A DNA stretch of 64,000 nt, taken from contig NZ_BCUT01000001.1 of the NCBI RefSeq assembly GCF_001591365.1, forward strand, positions 620,001 through 684,000, written 5' to 3'. Origin of the DNA: Variovorax paradoxus NBRC 15149. GTDB lineage: Bacteria; Pseudomonadota; Gammaproteobacteria; Burkholderiales; Burkholderiaceae_C. Of the stretch, positions 1 to 9,733 are shown piece by piece. The stretch's first letter is position 1. The number at the start of each line of letters is the position of its first letter. A program made the position numbers and the translations under genes. Under the pieces are notes generated by a model. It saw only the letters and a program-made list of their open reading frames with translations, ran no database searches and was not told the DNA's origin.

Positions 1-252
1 GGTGCGCGGTGTAACCACCACCTCGTCGCCCGGGCCGATATCCAACGCCTTCAGCGCAACATCGAGCGCCAGCGTGCCATTGGCCAGCGCCACCGCATGC
101 TTGGTGCCGGTCCACGAAGCGAATTCCTTCTCGAACTCGCGGCATTCCTGCCCGGTCCAATAGTTGACCTTGTTGGAGAGCAGCACGCGCTGTACGGCTT
201 CGGCCTCTTCGGTGGTGAAGCTGGGCCAGGGGGAGAAGGGGGTATTCAGCAC
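1..252 (-). CDS. DegT/DnrJ/EryC1/StrS aminotransferase, N-terminal part
   Basis: Only the first 84 codons are in the window; the gene continues past base 1. The visible protein begins LNTPFSPWPSFTTEEAEAV after a GTG start (250-252) and includes NYWTGQECREFEKEFA and the stretch HAVALANGTLALDVAL, which is typical of PLP-dependent sugar aminotransferases (the NGT-LAL segment contacts the cofactor phosphate). The start lies 2 bases after the acetyltransferase stop, with an AAAGG ribosome site inside that gene, so the two are translationally coupled. Family members make 4-amino-deoxy sugars; with a PglD/NeuD-like acetyltransferase alongside, a PglE-like role in making an acetamido sugar is inferred. 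The catalytic lysine lies outside the window. Confidence 0.85.
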   Translation of the reverse strand, partial: MLNTPFSPWPSFTTEEAEAVQRVLLSNKVNYWTGQECREFEKEFASWTGTKHAVALANGTLALDVALKALDIGPGDEVVVTPRT

Positions 253-254
253 AA

Positions 255-917
255 TCAGCCTTTGGGAGAAAAGAGATGGGCAGGGTTGCCCACCACCGTC
301 GTGCCAGCCGGCACATCTCGCGTGACCACAGCGCCCATTCCGACCACTGCGCCGCGTCCAATGACAAGCGGCTTTCCGGGCCGGCCCTGCTTGATGACCG
401 CACCCGAGCCGATATAAGCGTGGTCTTCGATGACCACATTGCCGTTGCACTTGGCGGCCGGCGCAAAGGTGACGAAATCGCCGATCACGCAGTCGTGCTC
501 GACGTAGCTGTAAAGGTTGGCGTGGAAATGCCGGCCGATACGGATGTTGGAGGTGAGGGTGACGAAAGGGCTCAAGGCCGCCCCCTCCCCAAGCTCAACA
601 TCGTCCATGCGCACCACATTGCTCGCGCTCACCGTCCAGGCGCGCACGCCGTCCGCCTTGCAGCGCGCAGCCAACTGCTCGCGCACTTTGCTGTTGGCAA
701 TGGCCAGAACTACATGGCGCTCGCTCGCCTCTTGCTGCAGGAATTCCGCATAGCGCAGCACCCGCTGACCATTGACCACGGGTTCAGCGGACTGGTCATC
801 TATGAAAACAAGCCGCGTACCCGCAATACATTGCCCTGCCAGCTGCGCACGCGCCAGCGGCATCACGCCCCGGCCGCAGCCGCTGGCGCCGTAGACCGCG
901 AACAAGGGCTGCGTCAT
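255..917 (-). CDS. Sugar O/N-acetyltransferase, NeuD/PglD family
   Basis: A 220-residue protein with an N-terminal Rossmann-like segment (VYGASGCGRGV near residue 8) and a C-terminal left-handed beta-helix built from hexapeptide repeats (about residues 105-212, ending in VTRDVPAGTTVVGNPA). This two-domain layout is that of PglD and NeuD, which transfer acetyl from acetyl-CoA to an amino or hydroxyl group of a nucleotide sugar. The ATG at 917 was chosen because it overlaps the stop of the upstream gene (ATGA), although an in-frame start lies further upstream. The next gene is a sugar aminotransferase, so N-acetylation of its amino-sugar product is the likely job; O-acetylation cannot be excluded. 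Confidence 0.88.
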   Translation of the reverse strand: MTQPLFAVYGASGCGRGVMPLARAQLAGQCIAGTRLVFIDDQSAEPVVNGQRVLRYAEFLQQEASERHVVLAIANSKVREQLAARCKADGVRAWTVSASNVVRMDDVELGEGAALSPFVTLTSNIRIGRHFHANLYSYVEHDCVIGDFVTFAPAAKCNGNVVIEDHAYIGSGAVIKQGRPGKPLVIGRGAVVGMGAVVTRDVPAGTTVVGNPAHLFSPKG

Positions 918-2764
918 GACTCGCCTCCGCGCGAAGCAGCGACAGAAGAGCCAGTGAAACGCGGCATGGTCGCCTCGCCCGCCGCAGAGATCCCGTCGCG
1001 CACCAGCACCTTGCGCACCGTGAGCCACAAGATCTTGATGTCGAGCCACAGCGTGCGGTTGTCGACGTACCAGACGTCGAGCTTGAATTTTTCTTCCCAG
1101 CTCAGTGTGTTGCGGCCATTGACCTGCGCCCAGCCGGTGATGCCGGGGCGCACTTCATGGCGGCGCGCCTGCTCGGCTGAGTACAACGGCAGGTACTCCA
1201 TCAATAGAGGGCGTGGCCCCACCAGGCTCATGTCGCCCTTGAGCACATTCCAGAGTTCGGGCAGTTCATCGAGGCTGCTCGAACGTAGAAACCGGCCAAA
1301 AGGCGTGAGCCGCTCGGCATCCGGCAGCAGCTGCCCGCTGGCGTCGCGCGCATTGGTCATGGTGCGGAACTTGATCAGTTCGAAGGGGCGCCCTTCCCGC
1401 CCTGGCCGGACCTGCCGAAAGAACGCGGGCTTGCCAAGCTTGCGGCTCACTTGCCAGGCCAGGAGCGCAAGAGGAACAGCAAACAGCAGCAACGCCGTCG
1501 CAGCCAAGAAGACATCGAATACGCGCTTCAAGTCGAATGCCTTTCTGGGGCCCAGCCTCTTGAAGATCGCGCCGAAGCGTTCCACGCCAATTCGCAGCGA
1601 CAGTTGCTCTCGATAGTGGCGCTGCGCCTTCGCGCCCATCTCCGCCAAGGCTTCAGGGGCCATAGCAGCCAATGCTTCGGTGGAGGCCACCAACGCCTGC
1701 GGATCTTCGGATGCGGCAACGACTCCGCCGCCAGACTCCCTCACCAGATCGGCGGCATCGCCATCCACCGCCATCAATAAAGGCTTGCCCGCGGCCATAT
1801 AGGCCTGCGTCTTGGATGGAATGGTGATTTCGAACAGCGGATCTTTGCGCAGATGCACGAGCAATGCGTCGGCCGCTTTCAGCAAAGTGCCCACTTCGGC
1901 CATGGGAACGGGCGGCAGGAATACGACGTTGCCAAGACGCAGTTCTTCAGCCCGCTCAACGAGGCGACTCACCTCAACCCCGCCGCCGAGCAACACAAAG
2001 CAAACTCGAGATTCGCGTCGTTGCAGCAGCAGCGCCGCGTCCAGCACGGCATCCAAAGCCTGCGCCTTGCCTATATTTCCGGCAAACAAGATCCGGAATT
2101 TTTCGGCGCTAGGGAACGCGGCTGGCAGTTGTCCCTGAGGCGCGGTCAGCGAGGCCTCATCGGCCCAGTTGTAGATCACGTCTATCTTTGCCTCAGCGAC
2201 ACCGCGCTGCACCAGCAGTTTCTTGAAGCCCGGCGAAAGCACGGCAATGTGATCCACGCGCCTGTAGACCCATTTACAGACCGCGGCCACAACGCCCAAC
2301 GCCCGCTCGTTGTTGAGCATGCCGGTTGCCCGCAGGGTGTCCGGCCACATGTCCTGGATGTCATAGACAACAGGAATGCGGCGAAGAAGGCGGATCAATC
2401 CGGCCGCCACGCCCACGGTCAGCGGAGGATGGTAGGCGTACATCACCGCAGGCCGCTTGGCAAAGAACAAGCCGTAGATGGACGCAGATGCCGCGAAGCT
2501 TGCGTAGTTCAACACCCGCTTGATGGCGGACTGGCCATGGTCGGGGTACAGCGGCAAACGAGTGACCTGCACGCCATCTATCAGCTCACGCTGCAGCCAC
2601 TTGATGCGATAGCCCGGATACACCTTTCCACCCGGGTAGTTCGGAAAGCCCGTGACCACCTCCACCTCGAACCCCTGGCGAACGAGCTCGCGCGCGAACA
2701 CGATGCCCTTGAAGGTTGGTTCGGGATCGAACCATTGGGTCAGCAGAAGTACACGAACGGCCAT
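914..2764 (-). CDS. GT4 glycosyltransferase fused to a phosphosugar (PglC/WcaJ-type) initiating transferase
   Basis: A 616-residue protein with two enzyme parts. Residues 1-400 are a GT-B glycosyltransferase of the WbuB type (LLLTQWFDPEPTFKG at the start, sugar-nucleotide region near residues 315-330). Residues about 410-590 are a bacterial sugar transferase domain: a hydrophobic segment at 415-437, KFRTM at 465-469, the DE dyad at 499-500 followed by LPELWNVLKGDMSLVGPRP, and PGITGWAQVNGR. Monotopic phosphoglycosyl transferases of this class move a phosphosugar from a UDP-sugar to undecaprenyl phosphate and so start the repeat unit. Here the protein could add the first two sugars. The frame is open without a stop between domains, and the stop overlaps the acetyltransferase start. 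Confidence 0.93.
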   Translation of the reverse strand: MAVRVLLLTQWFDPEPTFKGIVFARELVRQGFEVEVVTGFPNYPGGKVYPGYRIKWLQRELIDGVQVTRLPLYPDHGQSAIKRVLNYASFAASASIYGLFFAKRPAVMYAYHPPLTVGVAAGLIRLLRRIPVVYDIQDMWPDTLRATGMLNNERALGVVAAVCKWVYRRVDHIAVLSPGFKKLLVQRGVAEAKIDVIYNWADEASLTAPQGQLPAAFPSAEKFRILFAGNIGKAQALDAVLDAALLLQRRESRVCFVLLGGGVEVSRLVERAEELRLGNVVFLPPVPMAEVGTLLKAADALLVHLRKDPLFEITIPSKTQAYMAAGKPLLMAVDGDAADLVRESGGGVVAASEDPQALVASTEALAAMAPEALAEMGAKAQRHYREQLSLRIGVERFGAIFKRLGPRKAFDLKRVFDVFLAATALLLFAVPLALLAWQVSRKLGKPAFFRQVRPGREGRPFELIKFRTMTNARDASGQLLPDAERLTPFGRFLRSSSLDELPELWNVLKGDMSLVGPRPLLMEYLPLYSAEQARRHEVRPGITGWAQVNGRNTLSWEEKFKLDVWYVDNRTLWLDIKILWLTVRKVLVRDGISAAGEATMPRFTGSSVAASRGGES

Positions 2765-2771
2765 GACGGAG

Positions 2772-3908
2772 TCAATACTTCTTCCAGACGACGCGATTCA
2801 CGTAGTCCGTGTAGCTGTGGATGATGCGCAGCACCTTGTCCGAGACATTCGGCATGCTGTAGTCCGCAACCTGGCGCAAGCCGCGCTGATCACCGCGGGG
2901 CTGGGTCTGGAGAATGGCCAACCCTTGACGCACACGAGCAACCTCAAGGCCCACCATCATTACCGCGCCCTCTTCCATTCCTTCAGGCCGCTCGTGGGCC
3001 TCGCGCAGGTTGAGCGCTGGAAAGTTCAGGATCGACGACTCTTCGTTGATGGTGCCGCTGTCGGAGAGAACCGCACGGGCAGACATCTGCAGCTTGACGT
3101 AGTCGTGAAAGCCCAAAGGCTTGAGCAAGCGAACGTTGGCATGAAAGCGCGCGCCGGTGGCATCAATGCGCTTTTGGGTACGCGGGTGCGTCGAGACGAT
3201 TACCGGCAATCCATGATCTTCAGCAACGGCATTGAGCACGTCGACCAGCTTTGCGAAAGACTGGGAAGACTCGATGTTTTCCTCGCGATGGGCGCTCACC
3301 ACAAAGTACTGGCTTGCCCCAAGGTTCAGCCGCGTGAGCACATCGGACGCATCGATGTTCGGGCGGTAATGAGAAAGCACTTCGAACATCGGACTGCCAG
3401 TCTTGATGACCAGGTCTGGCGGCAGGCCTTCGCGCAGCAGGTAGTCGCGGGCAATGGTGCTGTAGGTCAGATTCACATCGGCCGTGTGGTCGACGATGCG
3501 CCGGTTGGTCTCTTCAGGCACGCGCTGGTCGAAGCAGCGGTTGCCGGCCTCCATGTGAAAGATCGGAATCTTGCGGCGTTTGGCAGGAATGACCGACAGG
3601 CAGCTGTTGGTGTCGCCCAGCACCAGCATCGCCTCTGGCTGCTCCTGTCCAAGCACCTTGTCCACCGCAATGATGAGGTTGCCGATGGTGTGCGCCGCAC
3701 CCGTCGAATCTGCCGCACTGTTCAAGAAATGATCGGGCTTGCGAACGCCCAGGTCGTCGAAGAAAACCTGATTGAGTTCGTAGTCGTAGTTCTGGCCGGT
3801 ATGCACCAGCACGTGGTCGCAATGCTCGTCCAGCCGGGCCAGCACTCTTGAAAGGCGGATGATTTCGGGCCGGGTGCCGACCACGGTCAAGACTTTGAGT
3901 TTTTTCAT
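2772..3908 (-). CDS. fnlC: UDP-N-acetyl-sugar C2 epimerase, FnlC/WbjD type
   Basis: 378 residues, WecB fold. [10 protein letters not shown] near the N-terminus, an HREENI segment in the middle and [17 protein letters not shown] in the C-terminal half are family landmarks of non-hydrolysing UDP-GlcNAc 2-epimerases. Its place directly after FnlB- and FnlA-like genes makes it the enzyme that converts UDP-2-acetamido-2,6-dideoxy-L-talose to UDP-N-acetyl-L-fucosamine, rather than a general WecB making UDP-ManNAc. The ATG at 3908 is preferred over an upstream TTG that would add four residues. No strong ribosome site is visible; the gene is 25 bases downstream of fnlB and is probably coupled to it. 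Confidence 0.9.
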   Translation of the reverse strand: MKKLKVLTVVGTRPEIIRLSRVLARLDEHCDHVLVHTGQNYDYELNQVFFDDLGVRKPDHFLNSAADSTGAAHTIGNLIIAVDKVLGQEQPEAMLVLGDTNSCLSVIPAKRRKIPIFHMEAGNRCFDQRVPEETNRRIVDHTADVNLTYSTIARDYLLREGLPPDLVIKTGSPMFEVLSHYRPNIDASDVLTRLNLGASQYFVVSAHREENIESSQSFAKLVDVLNAVAEDHGLPVIVSTHPRTQKRIDATGARFHANVRLLKPLGFHDYVKLQMSARAVLSDSGTINEESSILNFPALNLREAHERPEGMEEGAVMMVGLEVARVRQGLAILQTQPRGDQRGLRQVADYSMPNVSDKVLRIIHSYTDYVNRVVWKKY

Positions 3909-3933
3909 GGGAAAGATCAAAGGTCGAAGAGGC

Positions 3934-5061
3934 TTACAGCGGGCAAGCGAAGGTGTCCGGTCGCGCGCGGTCGAACACCTCGTTGGCCCAGAGCATCACC
4001 ACCATTTCATCGGTGCCGATGTTGGTGATGTCATGCGTCCAGCCGGGCACGGTTTCGACGATTTCAGGCTTGTCGCCAGCAGTGACCAGCTCATGCGCCT
4101 CACCGGTTTGCATGTGCCGAAACTTGAAGCGCGCCTGCCCCTTGATGACCAGGAACTTCTCGGTCTTGCTGTGGTGATAGTGGCCGCCTCGCGTGATGCC
4201 GGGGTGAGCGGTAAAGAAAGAAAACTGGCCGGCGTCCGGCGTCTTCAGCATCTCGACGAACACGCCGCGCGCGTCCCCGTACTGCGGCACTGGGTATGCA
4301 AATGACTCGGGCGGAAGGTAGCTCACATAGGTTGAATAGAGCGCCCGCACCAGCCCGGTTCCCACGCGATCGGTCATGAGCGTGTTGCGGCTGTCCCTGA
4401 ACGACTGAATCTGCCTAGCCAGTTCGCCCACCGTGGTGGTGTACTGCGGCGCCACCGCAGCAAAACCATCCGCGTTTACCGCGGCATCTGCGCCATCCAT
4501 CAACTGAATAAAACGTTCGATGACGTCATCCACGTACACCAGGGTGACGGGCGCCGATGGATCATTGACCTGGATAGGGAGGCTGCGCGAAATGTTGTGG
4601 CAGAAGGTGGCCACGGCCGAGTTGTAGTTGGGTCGGCACCATTTGCCGAACACATTGGGCAGCCGGAAGATGTGTACCGGAATGCCGTGGCTCCGGGCGG
4701 CGGCCTCCAGCGCTTCTTCCGCACTGCGTTTGCTGCGGCCGTAGGGGTTGTCGAAACCGGCCTGTGCGGACGAGGTGTAGACGACGGGCACCTTCTTGCC
4801 CGTGGCTTCAGCCACGGCGCAGATGGCGCTGCACAGGCTTTGCGTGAGCCCTGCGTTGCCGCTAGCGAACTCCTTGGGATCTTGAGGACGATTGACCCCC
4901 GCAAGATGGAATACGAAGTCCACCCCCTGCAGAAGTGCAGGCAACTGTTCCACCCCGTCGTCACGGGTAAAGCAGACCACCTGCACATCCTTGCGCTCGG
5001 CCAAATGCAACTGCAGGTTCTTGCCGACAAAGCCGCCCGAGCCTGTGATCAACACCTTCAT
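3934..5061 (-). CDS. fnlB: UDP-L-FucNAc pathway epimerase/reductase, SDR plus cupin (Cap5F/WbjC/FnlB type)
   Basis: 375 residues, close to the length of Cap5F. The N-terminal short-chain dehydrogenase part has [16 protein letters not shown] and the active-site YGRSK (YxxxK), and the C-terminal part is a cupin with [17 protein letters not shown]. The family carries out C3/C5 epimerisation of the 4-keto sugar and its NADPH reduction, giving UDP-2-acetamido-2,6-dideoxy-L-talose. The ATG at 5061 has a GGAG ribosome site 8 bases upstream, inside the end of fnlA; an upstream in-frame start would only add non-conserved residues. Middle gene of the fnlA-fnlB-fnlC set. Confidence 0.92.
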   Translation of the reverse strand: MKVLITGSGGFVGKNLQLHLAERKDVQVVCFTRDDGVEQLPALLQGVDFVFHLAGVNRPQDPKEFASGNAGLTQSLCSAICAVAEATGKKVPVVYTSSAQAGFDNPYGRSKRSAEEALEAAARSHGIPVHIFRLPNVFGKWCRPNYNSAVATFCHNISRSLPIQVNDPSAPVTLVYVDDVIERFIQLMDGADAAVNADGFAAVAPQYTTTVGELARQIQSFRDSRNTLMTDRVGTGLVRALYSTYVSYLPPESFAYPVPQYGDARGVFVEMLKTPDAGQFSFFTAHPGITRGGHYHHSKTEKFLVIKGQARFKFRHMQTGEAHELVTAGDKPEIVETVPGWTHDITNIGTDEMVVMLWANEVFDRARPDTFACPL

Positions 5062-5065
5062 GTGC

Positions 5066-6121
5066 TTACTCCTGCACCAAGGCGGGTTCACCGCGGGCAA
5101 TGCGCTGCATGAAGTCGAGCTTGAGCAAAAGCTTCTTCATGCCTTCCACATCGAGCCGAGTGGTGTTGTGCGAGTTGTAGTCCTCACCATGCGTGCTGCG
5201 GGTGATGCGTTCTTCGCCCTCTTCCACATACTTGGCGTAGTTCAGGTCGCGCCCATCGGGTGGCACACGGTAGTAATCGCCCTGGTCTTCAGCGCAGGCC
5301 ATTTCTTCTCGGCTCAGCAGGGCTTCGTAGAGCTTTTCTCCGTGGCGGGTGCCAATCTCTCGCACCTCGTGATCGGGCTTGCGCATCAGTTCCAAGATGG
5401 CTTGCGTCAACACTCGCACGGTGGCCGCAGGGGCCTTCTGCACAAAGATGTCGCCGTTACTTCCGTGCTCGAAGGCATGCAGCACGAGTTCGACTGCATC
5501 TTCCAGCGTCATCATGAAGCGGGTCATGGACGGATCGGTCACGGTGATGGGCTTGCCCGCCAGCACTTGCTCCACAAACAGGGGAATCACGGAGCCGCGG
5601 GAAGCCATCACGTTGCCATAGCGGGTACCGCAAATGACAGTGCTCGTGCTCTCCAGATTTCGACTGGCAGCGACCATCACCTTTTCCATCATGGCTTTGC
5701 TTATGCCCATGGCATTGATGGGATAGACAGCCTTGTCGGTGCTGAGACACACGACACGCTTCACATTTGCAGCAATCGCCGCCTCTAGCACGTTCTCCGT
5801 CCCAAGTACGTTCGTATGTACCGCCTGCATCGGATGAAATTCACATGACGGCACTTGCTTCAACGCGGCCGCATGGAAGACATAGTCCACCCCTCGCATT
5901 GCCTGCTCAACACTACGAACATTTCGCACGTCACCAATGTAGAACTTCAATTTAGTGCTGTTGTAGTGCTTACGCATGTCATCTTGCTTCTTCTCGTCTC
6001 GGCTGAAGATTCGGATCTCCTTAATATCAGTCGACAGAAAGCGCTTGAGTACCGCATTTCCAAACGAGCCGGTGCCACCGGTGATTAAAAGAATCTTATT
6101 GGAAAAAATATATGGATTCAT
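5066..6121 (-). CDS. fnlA: UDP-GlcNAc 4,6-dehydratase/5-epimerase, FnlA/WbjB/CapE type
   Basis: 351 residues, extended short-chain dehydrogenase. GGTGSFGNAV binds NADP. The segment STDKAVYPINAMGISKAMME is diagnostic for the CapE/WbjB subgroup: the usual catalytic YxxxK reads MGISK. The enzyme dehydrates UDP-GlcNAc to the 4-keto-6-deoxy sugar and is the first step to UDP-N-acetyl-L-fucosamine. It is followed by fnlB after four bases. The start MNPYIFSNK lies 2 bases beyond the stop of the upstream glycosyltransferase. Its base composition matches the GC-rich flank, while the genes just upstream are AT-richer. Confidence 0.94.
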   Translation of the reverse strand: MNPYIFSNKILLITGGTGSFGNAVLKRFLSTDIKEIRIFSRDEKKQDDMRKHYNSTKLKFYIGDVRNVRSVEQAMRGVDYVFHAAALKQVPSCEFHPMQAVHTNVLGTENVLEAAIAANVKRVVCLSTDKAVYPINAMGISKAMMEKVMVAASRNLESTSTVICGTRYGNVMASRGSVIPLFVEQVLAGKPITVTDPSMTRFMMTLEDAVELVLHAFEHGSNGDIFVQKAPAATVRVLTQAILELMRKPDHEVREIGTRHGEKLYEALLSREEMACAEDQGDYYRVPPDGRDLNYAKYVEEGEERITRSTHGEDYNSHNTTRLDVEGMKKLLLKLDFMQRIARGEPALVQE

Positions 6122-6123
6122 AA

Positions 6124-7359
6124 TTAGAAGGAAGAATCAATTCGCTGCACCAGATCAAAAATCTTCTTTCCGATTGCTCCCTCGGAAAGCTCCCGCTCGA
6201 CAATTTTTTTCCCACAGAGGGAGATCCTTTCACGCTCAGACACTGTCGTACGCATAAGATGAAAAATTGCCGATCGTATACCTTCCGGCGACTCATCTTC
6301 AATGAAAAAGAAGCAGCTATTCAGTTCTTGCGGAATACTCTTTATTCGCGTCGTAAGTACAGGCCTACCGGTCGCAAGATACTCGATAAGCTTAGATGGA
6401 AACGACAGCCGAGAAAAATCCTCAGTGCTTGGCCTGGGATTAACGAGTAAATCGGCTCCCGCGAACTCTGGCATCAGTCTTTCGCCTCCTACAAACCCTC
6501 CGTAAAAGAAACGAGGATCACGGCATGCCAATTTGCGGATACGCTCCTCTTGGTCTCCGCGACCAAAAAAACGAATCTCAAACGAGTGATCATGAATTCC
6601 TTCCACCGCGTCAATTAATCGATCAACTCCATAGGCGGCCGAAAGTCCCCCAGCGTAAAGGATGGTGAATGGCCTTGAGTCAGCATCAGACAAACGCACC
6701 TCCTCATTTTGCGGAAAGGCGTTGCTCTTATGCAAGTCAGAATTAAAAATTCCCGGAAAAACCAGCGACGGCTTGCCAGGAGCCAGAGCATTTGCCAAAT
6801 CCGGAGCAAGCGCGAGAACGGCATCGACGCCTTGCAGCAGTCGCCTCAATAACCAAGCATCCAAATGCTTCAAGTAGCGCGCGACCAACCCATCAGTCCC
6901 AAGGATTACACCTGGAGGATCAGTCAATACCACAGCAAACTTACACCCAAAAATCCGTGCAATATTTCCGAACAAAAGAAATGGGGAATGAACACCGTGG
7001 ACGAAAATCCAGGAATTTCTCCTGCGCCAGATCAACGGCAATATTCGAATCAGGCAACTTGCAAACCGGGTGAAGTGCTTTATAGCAATAATATTTACAA
7101 ATCCAAGATAAATACCCTCGCAACCTTCTACCCGGAATTTCCGACCGCCAAAGAAAACTTTTGACACCAACGGATAACTTTGTACAGGACAGGTTGACGC
7201 AAGCGCTAACGTACCAAATCCTAGCTTTAGTGCACGCGCAAGACTTCGCGCAAATTTGTGAGTTTGCACTGCTGGTAGTGGATCCAACTCGAAGAGTTGT
7301 TCCGCCAATTCATCGGGAATTGTGAAACCCAAAAGCAACACACGCGCCTTGCTATTCAC
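6124..7359 (-). CDS. Glycosyltransferase, GT4-like
   Basis: 411 residues. The C-terminal half has the GT-B acceptor/donor features: an ILYAGGLSAAYGVDRLI segment after the domain linker, VNPRPSTEDFSRLSFPSK and LIEYLATGRPVLTT. The N-terminal half is weakly conserved and hydrophobic around residues 90-140. It probably adds one sugar to the lipid-linked repeat unit on the cytoplasmic face of the membrane; donor and acceptor cannot be read from the sequence. The start overlaps the stop of the upstream gene by four bases. Low GC and many A/T-ending codons mark it as part of the AT-rich core of the cluster. Confidence 0.85.
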   Translation of the reverse strand: MNSKARVLLLGFTIPDELAEQLFELDPLPAVQTHKFARSLARALKLGFGTLALASTCPVQSYPLVSKVFFGGRKFRVEGCEGIYLGFVNIIAIKHFTRFASCLIRILPLIWRRRNSWIFVHGVHSPFLLFGNIARIFGCKFAVVLTDPPGVILGTDGLVARYLKHLDAWLLRRLLQGVDAVLALAPDLANALAPGKPSLVFPGIFNSDLHKSNAFPQNEEVRLSDADSRPFTILYAGGLSAAYGVDRLIDAVEGIHDHSFEIRFFGRGDQEERIRKLACRDPRFFYGGFVGGERLMPEFAGADLLVNPRPSTEDFSRLSFPSKLIEYLATGRPVLTTRIKSIPQELNSCFFFIEDESPEGIRSAIFHLMRTTVSERERISLCGKKIVERELSEGAIGKKIFDLVQRIDSSF

Positions 7360-8423
7360 TGCGCGCTCCCGAGGATTTTTTTATACACGTCGTGCCATCC
7401 CGAAACCATTTTTTGAACCGTATAGTTTCGCGCGACATTTTCTCGGCCTCGCCTTGAAAGCTCAGTTCGAAGTACAAAATCCGTGATTAGCTGCTCGATC
7501 GCCGCAGCGAGCTTTGAGGGATCTGATGGAGGCACAAGAAGGCCACCACCTTTCTGAACGACCTCGGAATTACCACCCACGTCAGTTGCGACAACGGGCA
7601 GGCCAAAAGAAAGCGCTTCGATCAATGCATTTGAAAGATTTTCATGCAAGGACGGAAAAATAAAGAGGTCGCTCGCTTCTAGAAATTGGCTGACATTGGA
7701 TTGATGCCCCAAAAAGGTCACCGCGATATTTTGCAACCCTTTAAACATCGCGCGAATTGCACCCGATTCGTCTCCTCCTCCAACAATCACAATCGCAAAT
7801 CTGGAACCTCCTTTGTCCAACAAATGGAGCCCTTCAGCCAAAGTCGCATACCCTTTCTCAACAGTGATACGCGACACGCACACGGCCAATAGCAAATCCT
7901 GAGGAACTTTCAACCGCTCTCTAACAGCTTCTCGACAATTCATGATCGACGGAGATTCGACTCCATTTGGAACAACTCCCACGAGTTTGCTTCTAAATGG
8001 CAGCAAGAAGGCGCGCTCGGCAGCGAATTCACATACAGTGGCGATATGGGTCGCAAACCTCAGCGTCGCGGGCTCCAGAAGTGATCTAACGATCTCCGTT
8101 TTCCATTGATTCGGCGAAAATTTTAAATCTTGATATGTGCCATGGACCGAGACGAGGATATTAGGAACTTTAGCTAATCTAGCCGCAAGGGCCGCATGAA
8201 ATCCCTCGTTGCCAAGGCCGCGCACATGCACTAGCGACGGCTGATACGCTTTCAGTTCGGCGATAAATCTTTTTATCAATCCGAGATTGATGCCGCGGGC
8301 TGGCTCGAGTTGCCGAATAACTCCAAATTCTGTGGTTGAATTAGCGAGCAGGCGCTCTAGAGCGACCACCGGCCCACCAGAACCCGGAAGCCCGAATGAG
8401 TGCTGTACGATTTCGGCCTTCAT
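7356..8423 (-). CDS. Glycosyltransferase, GT4 family
   Basis: 355 residues. It has a glycine-rich N-terminal donor loop (HSFGLPGSGGPVVALERLL), VSRITVEKGYATLAEGL in the middle and the C-terminal retaining-GT4 signature FPSLHENLSNALIEALSFG, in which the E-x7-E pair is intact. The family transfers a hexose or HexNAc from a nucleotide sugar with retention. The ATG at 8423 starts 2 bases after the polymerase stop; an upstream in-frame extension would overlap that gene and lacks family similarity. It overlaps the next glycosyltransferase by four bases, so it is an operon member. Donor specificity is unknown. Confidence 0.88.
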   Translation of the reverse strand: MKAEIVQHSFGLPGSGGPVVALERLLANSTTEFGVIRQLEPARGINLGLIKRFIAELKAYQPSLVHVRGLGNEGFHAALAARLAKVPNILVSVHGTYQDLKFSPNQWKTEIVRSLLEPATLRFATHIATVCEFAAERAFLLPFRSKLVGVVPNGVESPSIMNCREAVRERLKVPQDLLLAVCVSRITVEKGYATLAEGLHLLDKGGSRFAIVIVGGGDESGAIRAMFKGLQNIAVTFLGHQSNVSQFLEASDLFIFPSLHENLSNALIEALSFGLPVVATDVGGNSEVVQKGGGLLVPPSDPSKLAAAIEQLITDFVLRTELSRRGRENVARNYTVQKMVSGWHDVYKKILGSAQ

Positions 8424-8425
8424 AT

Positions 8426-9733
8426 CTATCTCGGACGCACTCTTCTCAGCATAAACAACGCCAAAAGAGTCAGCACCACCCAAAATCCTTGCCGCTGCAT
8501 CAACACCTGGTTATTCGCAGGCAAAAACGCAATAAATAGAAAAAATTGTCCCAAAGCTGCCAAGGAAGCCAAGTCCATATGTCGCAAAGAGCTTAGCCAA
8601 ACACGTGCAAATACGAACCCGAGAAGGAGCATCAGCACCAACACGCCGGGGAATGTCAAATCAGAGGCGAACCATGGGAATGCAGTTGACCAATACATTC
8701 CAGCGGGCCATCCCGTTAGCAATTCCGCTCGAAAAGGATATGTCAATAAAAGATTCTGGGGTCCGCCAAAATACTGATATCTATATGATTCGAACGCCTG
8801 CGAGAGGCCCGCACCGTAGGAAAAAACGAAATCTGCGGTCAGACTTTGTGAAAGGCCGAAATAGCCATGGCTAGGGTATCCGATTAGGCTATAAATCCCA
8901 AGCGCGAATGACGAGCCAAATATTTCAGCGAGATAAGTTTTCGACACGTCCCCAGCTAGTAACGTCGTAGTCAAGCCAAACTCTGCAGCACGCGATGCTT
9001 GATTCGCAGCCATGTAGATAAAGGCAATTGAGCCGACCAGTGCGATGGCGAGAATATTCCTTCCGTTGAGACGTTGCGGCGAAGTTCCTTGGCTGAGTGC
9101 GCGTTTTACACTCCAACCCGCTAACGCAAAAATCAACACGTCACCGAGCCCTTTTTGAGTTCCGATAAATAGGTAGCTCAAAATGTACACAGCGGTAGCA
9201 ATCAAAGAAAAGACCTTCACCCTTCTCCCCAGTCTCCTCCAATGCAAAACAATCCCAGGAAAAAACATTGCATAAATGACGCTCAGCAAGATAAGAATTT
9301 GCGTGATTCTGTTAACCTCTTGATTTAATTCTCTTCGCTCAAAAACTTCAAACTTTGCACTGTAAGCAGTCCCCGGATTAATAATGGCGTCGAGAACCTG
9401 AATTGGATCGGTGCCGCCATAGTCAATAATTTGATTTACGCCCCAAACTATTGCATAGCACGAGCCAATCAACACAAACAAATTTATTCGACGCCTCTCT
9501 CTTGGCGTCATATCTTTGACACAGATCCATCTTTTTGCGCATGTTCGCACGCCTAAAACATAGCCGCCCCAGAGCGCCGCAAAAGCCAAAAGAACAAACG
9601 CCGTGAGATAAACGGGGTTCGGAGTGTCCGCGAAGATGTTGCTAGTCAAGAAAAGAATAAATGTTCCCAGCAGATAGCACATAGATACGCGAATCGGCAT
9701 ATATTGCGTAGCTTTGCTTGCAACCGGATTCAT
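8426..9733 (-). CDS. wzy: Oligosaccharide repeat-unit polymerase (Wzy-like membrane protein)
   Basis: 435 residues with roughly ten predicted membrane segments, starting at CYLLGTFILFLTSNIFAD and ending in FLFIAFLPANNQVLM and a final hydrophobic helix. A long periplasmic-like loop lies around residues 275-370. Such proteins join undecaprenyl-linked repeat units in the periplasm. The call rests on topology and on being the only polytopic protein in the cluster besides the flippase; primary sequence conservation in this family is too low for certainty. It sits one base from the next gene. An O-antigen ligase function is less likely, because the cluster carries an export protein. Confidence 0.78.
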   Translation of the reverse strand: MNPVASKATQYMPIRVSMCYLLGTFILFLTSNIFADTPNPVYLTAFVLLAFAALWGGYVLGVRTCAKRWICVKDMTPRERRRINLFVLIGSCYAIVWGVNQIIDYGGTDPIQVLDAIINPGTAYSAKFEVFERRELNQEVNRITQILILLSVIYAMFFPGIVLHWRRLGRRVKVFSLIATAVYILSYLFIGTQKGLGDVLIFALAGWSVKRALSQGTSPQRLNGRNILAIALVGSIAFIYMAANQASRAAEFGLTTTLLAGDVSKTYLAEIFGSSFALGIYSLIGYPSHGYFGLSQSLTADFVFSYGAGLSQAFESYRYQYFGGPQNLLLTYPFRAELLTGWPAGMYWSTAFPWFASDLTFPGVLVLMLLLGFVFARVWLSSLRHMDLASLAALGQFFLFIAFLPANNQVLMQRQGFWVVLTLLALFMLRRVRPR

